Shown here piece after piece: positions 1 to 6,822 of a stretch of DNA of 15,152 nt. Position numbers and translations under genes: made by a program. Source of the DNA: Acidobacteriota bacterium (GTDB taxonomy: Bacteria > Acidobacteriota > Vicinamibacteria > Vicinamibacterales > 2-12-FULL-66-21); NCBI GenBank assembly GCA_013362195.1, contig JABFWM010000437.1:1-15152 (forward strand). The letters are read 5' to 3'. The first letter of the stretch is position 1, and each line of letters starts with the position of its first letter. Under the pieces are notes generated by a model. The model made no database searches. It saw nothing but the letters and a program-made list of their open reading frames with translations, and had not been told where the DNA came from.

Positions 1-1
1 G

Positions 2-2302
2 GCGCTCGTGCACGTCGACGGCGGGCTGCACTCGACGGAGGTCGCGGGGCCGCAGCACACTCCGCTCCTCGCCTACGACCTGCTGCGCACGGCACACGAG
101 CCGGCAACCAAGGCGCTGCTCGAGAACGTCGTGCTGATGCTGTGGCCGACGATCAATCCCGACGGCCAGCAGATGGTGTCCGAGTGGTACATGCGGAACG
201 TCGGGACGCCCTACGAACTGTCGCCGCTGCCGCGTCTGTATCAGGAGTACGTCGGCCACGATAACAATCGCGACGCCTACATGCTCAACATGATCGAGTC
301 GCGGGCGATCGAGCACACCTGGCGCCGGTGGGAGCCGCAGATCATCTACGTGCACCATCAGTCGGGGCCGTTTCCCACACGGATCTGGCTGCCGCCGTTC
401 TCGGAGCCGGTCGGCACCGAGGCCCCCTCCCTGATGTCGCGCGAAGTGAACATGATCGGCATGGCGATCGCCAAGCGGCTGGAGGAACGCGGACAGGTCG
501 GCGCTACGCACATGGGCACCGCGTTCGATGCGTGGTACCCCGGCTACATCGACTATGCGCCGAACTTCAAGAACATCGCCGCGTTCTGGACCGAGACGGC
601 GCTCTTTCAATATGCGACGCCGCACGAGTACACGATCGACGACTTCCCGGCGCCGATGCGCGACCTGCGGCCCCGCAGCCTCTATGCGAGTCCGTGGCGC
701 CCGGGATGGTGGCGCCTGCGGGACGCCGTCGACTACATGGAAACGGCGTCGTATGCGGTGATCGAGTTTGCCGCGAAGTACAAGGAGTCGCTGCTCCTCA
801 ACCGCTACAAGGCCGGTCGGGACCAGATCGCGCGCGGTCAGCGCGAGGCGCCGTTCGCGTATGTCATTCCACAGGCGCAGCGCGATCCCGTGGCTCCGGT
901 CGAGATGCTGCGGCGGCTCGCGTTTGGCGGCGTGCGCGTGTGGCAGCTGACGGAGGCGGTCACCATCGACGGCCGGACCTTTCCCCCCGGCACGTGGGTC
1001 GTGCCCACCGATCAGGAATTTGCGGCCCTCGCGCGGGAAGTGCTCGACGTGCAGCGCTACCCGGACCTCCGTCAGTACCCGGGCGGGCCGCCCGAGCGGC
1101 CGTACGACGCAGCAGGGTGGACGCTGCCGCTGCAGATGGGGATCACGGTGGTGCCGATCGAAACGGTGCTGACGGCGCAGGTTCGCGCCCGGATGCGCCT
1201 GCTCGGGCCGATGCCGGATCCCAAGGTGCGAGCGACGCCCTACGACGCGTCGTCGGCGGATGCCGCGCCCTTCGACAGCGTGCCAGGCGCCGGGTTCGAC
1301 ACCTCGCCGTCGGCCTCGGCCATCGTCCCGCCCGACGGACGCGTGAGCGGCGCCGGGACGACGTTCACGATCGATCCGGCCCAGAACAATGCGTACCGTG
1401 CCATCGCACGCGCCTGGACGCTGGGCGCGCAACTGACGTTTGCGAACGGCCGCTACGGGCTCGAATGGCTGACGCGCGAGCGGCAGGAGGAGCTCGTGAA
1501 GACGTTCGCGCTCGTCGCGGAGCGCGCGGACGCGCACGGCATCGCCATACCGAAGCCGCGGATTGGTGTGTTCGAGCCCTGGACGGGCAGCATGGACGAA
1601 GGCTGGACGCGCTGGGTGCTCGAGCGCTACGGCTTCGAGTACGTCATCCTGCATCCGGCTGATCTCAAGGCGCCATTGGTCGGCAAAGTGGACGTCGTGA
1701 TCCTCGCCGATGACGCGCGGCTGCCGATGGAGGGAACGTCGGGCCGCCGCGGGCCGGTCCCTCCTGAATACGCGGAGCGGTTGTCAGCAGCCGACCTCGC
1801 CCCGCTCGATCAGTTCATCCGCGCCGGTGGCACGCTGGTGTGCCTCAACTCGGCGAGCGCCTTTGCGATTCAACATTTCGACCTGCCGGTGAGAAACGTC
1901 GTCGCGGGGCTGCGTCCGGAGGAGTTCTTCGGGCACGGAACCATCGTCGAAGTGTCGACCGATCGCGAGTCGCCGGTGATGGCGGGCATGGCGGAGAAGG
2001 CCGCGGTCTTCATCGACAGCAGTCCCGTCTTCGAGACGCTCGAGGGCTTCAAGGGCCGCGTGCTCGCGGTGTATCAGGACCAAGGATCCCCGCTGCTCTC
2101 GGGCTACCTGATTGGCGAGAAGTACATGAACGGCAGGGCCGCGGCACTGGACGTCGAGCTCGACGCCGGCCGCGTCGTCCTGCTCGGGTTCCGTCCGCAG
2201 TGGCGAGGGCAGCCGTTCGGGACGTTCAAGGTGTTGTTCAACGCGGCGCTCAGCGCGGCGGCGCGTGCGAACGCGACCGCTATGCCCGCGCGAAATCGAT
2301 GA
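2..2302 (+). CDS. M14-family zinc metallopeptidase with C-terminal glutamine-amidotransferase-like domain (5' truncated)
   Basis: The frame is already open at the window edge, where residues A-L precede the first GTG at 8, and the zinc motif lies at the very edge, so the N-terminus (and probably a signal peptide) is outside. Numbering from that GTG, HSTE (8-11) gives the first zinc ligands of an M14 carboxypeptidase fold, INPDG (49-53) and GHDNNRD (83-89) look like substrate-pocket motifs, YVHHQSG (114-120) supplies the third zinc ligand, and the Glu of FWTETA (near 196) fits the general base. From about residue 515 (PRIGVFEPW) to the end the protein resembles a class I glutamine-amidotransferase/ThuA-like fold with no obvious catalytic triad. 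This arrangement is frequent among large secreted Acidobacteriota peptidases. The peptide substrate is unknown. The gene overlaps the convergent RNB gene by 23 bp. Family assignment is firm; cellular role is not. Confidence 0.88.
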   Translation, partial: ALVHVDGGLHSTEVAGPQHTPLLAYDLLRTAHEPATKALLENVVLMLWPTINPDGQQMVSEWYMRNVGTPYELSPLPRLYQEYVGHDNNRDAYMLNMIESRAIEHTWRRWEPQIIYVHHQSGPFPTRIWLPPFSEPVGTEAPSLMSREVNMIGMAIAKRLEERGQVGATHMGTAFDAWYPGYIDYAPNFKNIAAFWTETALFQYATPHEYTIDDFPAPMRDLRPRSLYASPWRPGWWRLRDAVDYMETASYAVIEFAAKYKESLLLNRYKAGRDQIARGQREAPFAYVIPQAQRDPVAPVEMLRRLAFGGVRVWQLTEAVTIDGRTFPPGTWVVPTDQEFAALAREVLDVQRYPDLRQYPGGPPERPYDAAGWTLPLQMGITVVPIETVLTAQVRARMRLLGPMPDPKVRATPYDASSADAAPFDSVPGAGFDTSPSASAIVPPDGRVSGAGTTFTIDPAQNNAYRAIARAWTLGAQLTFANGRYGLEWLTRERQEELVKTFALVAERADAHGIAIPKPRIGVFEPWTGSMDEGWTRWVLERYGFEYVILHPADLKAPLVGKVDVVILADDARLPMEGTSGRRGPVPPEYAERLSAADLAPLDQFIRAGGTLVCLNSASAFAIQHFDLPVRNVVAGLRPEEFFGHGTIVEVSTDRESPVMAGMAEKAAVFIDSSPVFETLEGFKGRVLAVYQDQGSPLLSGYLIGEKYMNGRAAALDVELDAGRVVLLGFRPQWRGQPFGTFKVLFNAALSAAARANATAMPARNR

Positions 2303-3728
2303 AGCCTCGGTGGGGATCGGTGCTGACGAGTCGCGCGCGCACGCGATCACCGACGTCGAGCCCCTCCGCGCCGCGTTCCAGCCGTCCTTCCACGGGCAGC
2401 TGAAACAGCCGAATCCACGTGCCCTTCGGGCCGGCGCCGGTCACGACGGCATCGAAGGTCTCGCCGATGCGGCCCGCGAGCAGCAGGGCGGCGGCGGCCT
2501 TCTTCGTCAGGCGTTCGACCTTGTTGGCGGCGTCTTCCTGCCGCGTGCAGTGATCGGCGAGCGCCGTGAGCTCCGCCAGGCCGTAGGGCGCCGAGGCGCG
2601 CGCGATGGCGGCCTTGAGGAGCCGCTGCGTCACGAGATCCGGAAAGCGGCGGTTCGGCGCGGTCGAATGCGTGTAGCTCGCGGCCGCGAGCGCGAAATGC
2701 CCGGCCGCGTCGCCGGCGCGCTCGGCGACGTACTCGCCGCGGCCGAGCAGCTTGATCACGCTCAGAGAGAGATCCGGAAAATCCTCAGGCGCATCGCTGC
2801 GCTGTCGTTTGAGGAACTGCTGCAGCGCACGCGCGTCGGGCTCGGCCGGCAGGGTGGCGCCGTGACGTGCCGCGAGTTCGACGATGCGCGGCCAGCGTTC
2901 CGGCGAACGCACGACGCGGCGAATCGACGACAGTCCGCGTGACGCGAGGAAGCGCGCCGTGACCCCGTTCGCCGCGACCATGAAGTTCTCGATCACGTCC
3001 TTCGCCCGGTTCGGCCGCTCGGCGCGCAGTTCGCGCACGCCGTGGTCGTCCACGATCGGCCGCAGCTCCGTGCGGTCGAACTCCAGCGCGCCTTCCTCAT
3101 CGCGCCTGGCCTGCAGCTGGACGACGATCCGATCCTGGCGCCGCAGCTGCGCGTCGAGCCCGTCGACGCGCGCCAGCGCGTCGGGCGCGGCGGATTCGCC
3201 ATCGAGCCACGCGGCGACGGCGGAGTAGGTGAGCCGCGCGTGGTTGTGCACGAGTGCGCGGTAGACGTCCGAGTCCACCAGCCTGCCGCCGTCGTCGACG
3301 ACCATGTCGATGACGATCGCGGCGCGATCCTCGCCCTCGTTCAGCGACGTACGGTCGGTCGACAGCTCGAGCGGCAGCATCGGAAACACCACCGCGGGCG
3401 TGTACACCGACGTGGTGTTGGTGGCGGCATGGGCGTCGACGGGCGAGTCTTTCGGGACGAGCGCGTCGACGTCCGCCACCGCGACGAGCACGCGCGCGCG
3501 CGCCGGGCCGTCGTCGACGACGACCTCGAGCTGATCGAGGTCGCGCGATTCGTCGTTGTCGATCGACGACCAGAGAAGGGATCGCAAATCGCGAAGGCCG
3601 TCGGGGGCCGACGCCCCCATCCGCGCGATCTGCTGGCGCGCCGGCGCCGGGAAGTCGGGTTCGAGGCCGTGGGCGCGCATCGCCTCGCGCGCGATCATCT
3701 CGAGCTCATGCCGATCGGAGCCGTTCAT
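2280..3728 (-). CDS. RNase II/R-type RNB-domain exoribonuclease
   Basis: A 482-residue protein predicted to degrade single-stranded RNA 3' to 5' with divalent metal. The RNB core starts with the metal-site motif SSIDNDESRDLDQ (about 54-66). Aligned by eye with E. coli RNase II, D57, D63 and D65 match D201, D207 and D209, while the fourth Asp (D210) is Gln66. The second hallmark is YTHSTAPNRRFPDLV (352-366). Residues 421-482 look like a C-terminal S1 RNA-binding domain. There is no room for the tandem N-terminal cold-shock domains of classic RNase R/II, so this is the short RNB class and I give no rnr/rnb symbol. The ATG at 3728 is preceded by a TATGAT -10-like box only 9 nt upstream and no Shine-Dalgarno, suggesting a nearly leaderless mRNA. 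It diverges from the secreted-protein gene at 3764. Confidence 0.87.
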   Translation of the reverse strand: MNGSDRHELEMIAREAMRAHGLEPDFPAPARQQIARMGASAPDGLRDLRSLLWSSIDNDESRDLDQLEVVVDDGPARARVLVAVADVDALVPKDSPVDAHAATNTTSVYTPAVVFPMLPLELSTDRTSLNEGEDRAAIVIDMVVDDGGRLVDSDVYRALVHNHARLTYSAVAAWLDGESAAPDALARVDGLDAQLRRQDRIVVQLQARRDEEGALEFDRTELRPIVDDHGVRELRAERPNRAKDVIENFMVAANGVTARFLASRGLSSIRRVVRSPERWPRIVELAARHGATLPAEPDARALQQFLKRQRSDAPEDFPDLSLSVIKLLGRGEYVAERAGDAAGHFALAAASYTHSTAPNRRFPDLVTQRLLKAAIARASAPYGLAELTALADHCTRQEDAANKVERLTKKAAAALLLAGRIGETFDAVVTGAGPKGTWIRLFQLPVEGRLERGAEGLDVGDRVRARLVSTDPHRGFIDFARA

Positions 3729-3736
3729 CGCTCGGC

Positions 3737-3743
3737 TATCATA
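3737..3743. promoter_or_regulatory. Overlapping divergent -10 boxes
   Basis: In the 35-bp gap between the divergent genes, TATCAT (+, 3737-3742) and TATGAT (-, 3743-3738) overlap by five bases. The minus-strand box is 9 nt before the RNB start codon and the plus-strand box is 21 nt before the ATG at 3764. No convincing -35 hexamer is seen for either. The sharing implies that only one polymerase could open this site at a time. Confidence 0.45.
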
Positions 3744-3763
3744 ACAGCCGTCTCCCGACCCGC

Positions 3764-4507
3764 ATGCGCACCGCCGGCGTGATCATCGGTCTCCTGGCCA
3801 TCGCCGCCGCGCTCCACGCGCAGGACGCGCTGACGTTCGGCGACGATGCCGCGGCGTCGCTGTTCCGCACGGCGCGCATGAACGTGAGCGGCCGCGAAGC
3901 GACGGTCCGCGAGCTGCTGTCGCTGCGCATGGCCGGCGCGATCCGGATCGCCACGCCTGACGGAGCCGAGGAACGCGGCAGCGTCGAGGTGAGGGTCCTG
4001 CTGCCGGATCGCTACCTGAGGATCGACGCCACCGGGAGCGCGACGCGCTATTCGGGCTTCGATCGCGACACGCTGTTGAACGCGATCCGCACGCGCGACG
4101 GCGTCTCTTCGACGCCGGAGCTCCTGCGCGGCGCGGCGCTGCAGGCCGAGCGCCGCCGCCTGGCCTACCTGCTGCTGGGCGCGGCCACCTATGTCAGCCG
4201 CGATCTGTCCCCGGTCATGTATTCGGCAGGCTACGGCGCCGGCGCGCGGGTGATCGAAGGCGTCGATGCCGAGAAGAAGTTTCTGCTGCGGCTTGCGTTT
4301 GGCGATTCGACGCTGCCGGTGCGGGTCGAATATACCGGTGGCGGGATGACGTTTGCCGATCGCCGCATGGCCGACGGCCTGCAGCTGCCGTTCCGGATCA
4401 CGACCACCGGCGGAGGCGGGCGTCTGGTCGACGAGATCGTCTTCGACAGCATCCGTGTCAACGGCGACATGTCGGACGCGGACTTCCGGATCAGCGCGGC
4501 GCGGTGA
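3764..4507 (+). CDS. Secreted protein of unknown function, possibly LolA-like
   Basis: A 247-residue protein with a clear Sec signal peptide: MRT, then a hydrophobic run GVIIGLLAIAAAL, with likely cleavage after AHA near residue 19. There is no lipobox Cys and no further membrane segment, so it is probably periplasmic. The mature part is rich in alternating beta-type stretches (VEVRVLLPDRYLRID, LLRLAFGDSTLPVRVEYT, LPFRITTTGGGGRLVDEIVF, IRVNGDMSDADFRI). This pattern, and the closing 'DSIRVNGDMSDADF' phrase, resemble outer-membrane lipoprotein-sorting/LolA-like proteins common in Acidobacteriota, but I do not recognise a named family. No Shine-Dalgarno precedes the ATG. The stop codon overlaps the convergent winged-helix/propeller gene by 17 bp. 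Function not assigned. Confidence 0.75.
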   Translation: MRTAGVIIGLLAIAAALHAQDALTFGDDAAASLFRTARMNVSGREATVRELLSLRMAGAIRIATPDGAEERGSVEVRVLLPDRYLRIDATGSATRYSGFDRDTLLNAIRTRDGVSSTPELLRGAALQAERRRLAYLLLGAATYVSRDLSPVMYSAGYGAGARVIEGVDAEKKFLLRLAFGDSTLPVRVEYTGGGMTFADRRMADGLQLPFRITTTGGGGRLVDEIVFDSIRVNGDMSDADFRISAAR

Positions 4508-6704
4508 CCGGCGCCGGCAGCCGCTGCCGCAGTTCGCGCAGCCATCCCATCACCACCATCGCGCGATCCGACGTCACCGGCTGCTGGTCAACGAGGAACC
4601 GTCCATCGCCGGCAACGTCCAGCACCACTGCGCCAGACCGTGCGAAGGCAGCGTCCGGCGGCGCGGCGTGCGGCGCGCCCTCGCCGCTGAAGCGCGCCCG
4701 CAGCCATCGGGCGCCGTCATCGAAGAAGATCCACTGTCCGTCGCGGCTCCATCGCGGCCGCTGACCGCCGCCGGTCGAGACCGGCACGCGGAGGCCGTCC
4801 GCAATGCGCCGCGCGAAGACCTCCCCTCGTCCAGTCTCATCGGACGCGTACGCGACCCACGCGCCGTCTGGCGACAAGGACGGCGACGTCTCGTCGAACG
4901 GGCCGTCGCTCAGGATGCGAGGCGCGCCGCCCGCCGGCGCCACGACACCGACGGCAAGGCGGTTCGAGGGGAGCGTCGTCGTGATCGCGACCCGCCCGTC
5001 AGCCGCCGCTGACGCGGGGAAGATGTGCGTGTCCGCGGCGCTGACGATGCGCGTCGGGTTTCGATCGTCGACGTTGCGGACGGCGAGACGGAACGGGCCG
5101 TCGCTGCGCGTGGCGAAGAAGATCCGCCTGCCATCGGCCGACCAGACTGGCGACACGTTCGTGCCGCCGTAGGTGACGCGCGAGCGCGCGCCGGTGTCGA
5201 GGCGCGCCACCCAGATGTCGGACGCGGGCCCCTCGTCGATGACGCCGGCCACGCGGCTGCCGTCAGGCGCGAGGACGATTGAAGAAAGCCGCGTCAGCGG
5301 CGGGAGCGTACGAGCCGGGTCGTCGTACCAGCAGATGCGGGAAGGCGCAGCCGGAGCGCTTTGCGCGACGAGCGTGCCGCCGGCGCCGACCGCGAACTGC
5401 GCGAGGCCGCCCCCCGACGCGAGATCGTCGAGCACCGTGTCGGCGCCGCCCGAGAGCGTCAGCGTCCGCTCGTCGAACGTGACCGCCTGCACGTCGGGTC
5501 CGCTGGCAAGCAGCAGATAGCCGCGGCCCGCCGCGGCGCCGCGCGCCGCGCCGCCGCGCAGCACGCGATACGACGAGGACGGCGGTGTGAGGATCGCGAG
5601 CTGGCCAGCCGCACCACTTTCCACCGACGAGACGACGGTGAAGAGCGCGGTGCGGCCGTCGGGCAGCCAGGACGGCCACACGTGGCGGACTTCGCCGCGA
5701 TCGGGGCGCGGCGTCGTGATCGACGTCGCGCCGGCGCCTTGATCGTTGGCGATCGAGAGTCCGCCGGCGGCAGCGCCGGCAAAGATGATCCGGCCGTCCG
5801 CGTTCCACGACGCGCCGCCCGGCGACGGCGCCTCCGCCAGCGTGGTCGGCGCGCCGCCGGCCAGTGCGATCTTCTTCAGCTTCCCATCGGCGAAGAAGCC
5901 GGCCCAGCGCCCGTCGGGAGAGAAGAAGGGGGCGACCGCGCCGTCGGTACCGGCGAGCCGCGTCGGCTCGAGGCGATCCAGCCGTCGCACGTACAAGCCG
6001 CACACGCCGGTGGACCCGTCGCACGCCGACCACGCGATCGTCCGGCCGTCGTTCGACACGGCGAAGGCGGGCGCGCGCCGATCGAACGTGGATCCCGCGG
6101 CGGGCCGCACTTCGAACCGCGCGACCGGCGCAGCGGGCGATGCCGGCTCGCGCGCGACGTGCCAGAGCGCCGCGATCGCCAACGCGCCGGCAATCGCCGC
6201 CACGCTCCACGGCACGAGATCTCGCGCGATCGACGGGTGGACCGCGGACAGCGGTTCGACGTCGGCGTCCGAATCCGCTCCTCGGGGTCTGACCCCGGCA
6301 GGTGTGTCATCCCGCGAGTGGAGCCTGACCGCCGTGTCCGGTGATGGGCCGGCGGGACTTCCCAATGGCGCGACGAAGCGGTACCCGCGCCGGTGGACGG
6401 TCTGGATGTACCGCGGGGCCTGCGGATCGTCGCCGAGGGCCTGGCGCAGGAAGCTGACCGCCTCCGCCAGCGACGTGTCGGTCACGAAGGCGTCCTTCCA
6501 CACGCGGTCGAGCAGCTCCTGCCGCGAGACGACCTCGCCCGCGCGCGCGAGCAGCTGCGCGAGCACGCCAATGACGCGCGGCGGCAGCGGTATCTCGGTC
6601 GTGCCCCTGGTGAGGATGCCGTTGCGCGGGTCGAAGGCAAACGGGCCGAACACGATCGCCGATGCCGGCGCGCGGTCGAGACTCTGGCCGGCCTCGGGTC
6701 CCAT
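4491..6704 (-). CDS. Winged-helix (OmpR/CadC-type) DNA-binding, single-TM, PD40 beta-propeller protein
   Basis: A 737-residue one-component regulator candidate. Residues about 15-114 form a Trans_reg_C winged helix (LPPRVIGVLAQLLARAGEVV, then RQELLDRVWKDAFV, recognition helix region SLAEAVSFLRQAL, wing YIQTVHRRGYRFVAPL). A low-complexity linker (115-160) leads to one TM helix (about 164-181, VPWSVAAIAGALAIAALW). The rest is an extracytoplasmic TolB/PD40-type propeller with repeated signatures: VSNDGRTIAW, FSPDGRWAGF, WNADGRIIF, WLPDGRTALF, LAPDGSRVAG, WSADGRRIFF, LSPDGAWVAY, WSRDGQWIFF. The topology matches CadC/ToxR: DNA binding inside, sensing outside; ligand unknown. A TACGAT box ends 7 nt before the ATG, suggesting a leaderless transcript. 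The gene diverges from the permease, and the tandem direct-repeat array between them is the natural candidate for its own operator. Confidence 0.9.
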   Translation of the reverse strand: MGPEAGQSLDRAPASAIVFGPFAFDPRNGILTRGTTEIPLPPRVIGVLAQLLARAGEVVSRQELLDRVWKDAFVTDTSLAEAVSFLRQALGDDPQAPRYIQTVHRRGYRFVAPLGSPAGPSPDTAVRLHSRDDTPAGVRPRGADSDADVEPLSAVHPSIARDLVPWSVAAIAGALAIAALWHVAREPASPAAPVARFEVRPAAGSTFDRRAPAFAVSNDGRTIAWSACDGSTGVCGLYVRRLDRLEPTRLAGTDGAVAPFFSPDGRWAGFFADGKLKKIALAGGAPTTLAEAPSPGGASWNADGRIIFAGAAAGGLSIANDQGAGATSITTPRPDRGEVRHVWPSWLPDGRTALFTVVSSVESGAAGQLAILTPPSSSYRVLRGGAARGAAAGRGYLLLASGPDVQAVTFDERTLTLSGGADTVLDDLASGGGLAQFAVGAGGTLVAQSAPAAPSRICWYDDPARTLPPLTRLSSIVLAPDGSRVAGVIDEGPASDIWVARLDTGARSRVTYGGTNVSPVWSADGRRIFFATRSDGPFRLAVRNVDDRNPTRIVSAADTHIFPASAAADGRVAITTTLPSNRLAVGVVAPAGGAPRILSDGPFDETSPSLSPDGAWVAYASDETGRGEVFARRIADGLRVPVSTGGGQRPRWSRDGQWIFFDDGARWLRARFSGEGAPHAAPPDAAFARSGAVVLDVAGDGRFLVDQQPVTSDRAMVVMGWLRELRQRLPAPVTAPR
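6284..6296. repeat. GGGGTCTGACCCC palindrome inside a coding linker
   Basis: A perfect 6-bp inverted repeat around a single T sits in the part of the winged-helix/propeller gene that encodes the disordered linker (PAGVRPRGADS). Its GGGTC/GACCC arms recall the intergenic palindromes at 8348-8413 and 12957-13035. It may be a fragment of the same repeat family tolerated in a non-structured linker. Confidence 0.4.
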
Positions 6705-6711
6705 GGCCAGA

Positions 6712-6717
6712 ATCGTA
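6712..6717 (-). promoter_or_regulatory. -10-like box for the winged-helix/propeller gene
   Basis: TACGAT on the minus strand (within TTGTTACGAT) ends 7 nt before the ATG at 6704, which would place the transcription start at or next to the A of the start codon. No good -35 is present. The direct-repeat array starts about 24 bp upstream of the box, compatible with a regulator-dependent promoter. Confidence 0.4.
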
Positions 6718-6740
6718 ACAAATCGCCGTCCGTCGACAGG

Positions 6741-6793
6741 GTTCAGGGAAACTTCAAGGTTTCTTCCGCGGGTTCAGGCGCGATTCAGGACAT
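6741..6793. promoter_or_regulatory. Five-unit tandem direct-repeat operator, ~11-bp period
   Basis: Units begin at 6741 (gTTCAGGG), 6752 (cTTCAAGG), 6763 (cTTCCGCGG), 6772 (gTTCAGGC) and 6783 (aTTCAGGA). The spacings are 11, 11, 9 and 11 bp, so every copy falls on roughly the same face of the helix. Head-to-tail half-sites of about 11 bp are the known binding geometry of PhoB/OmpR-type winged helices, the class encoded by the adjacent gene at 4491-6704. The array lies between the divergent starts of that gene and the permease, so it could serve autoregulation and permease control. Binding by this particular protein is inferred. Confidence 0.62.
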
Positions 6794-6810
6794 GGCCGGC
6801 GGCGTTTGGG

Positions 6811-6816
6811 TACGGT
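6811..6816 (+). promoter_or_regulatory. -10-like box for the permease gene
   Basis: TACGGT ends 6 nt before the ATG at 6823, implying a leaderless or near-leaderless transcript. The last unit of the direct-repeat array (6783-6793) covers the place where a -35 element would lie, as at promoters where an activator stands in for a weak -35. Confidence 0.35.
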
Positions 6817-6822
6817 CGCGGC

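Noticed and set aside
328..1662. 444-residue open frame overlapping the M14 peptidase on the same strand
   Set aside because: A +1-shifted shadow of the peptidase; repetitive Arg/Ala-rich composition without motifs.
5746..6822. Long in-frame N-terminal extension of the permease (open frame from 5746)
   Set aside because: This DNA is antisense to the well-supported winged-helix/propeller gene, the translated segment is low-complexity Arg/Ser/Ala, and permease similarity begins only at MSMFATKS (6823).
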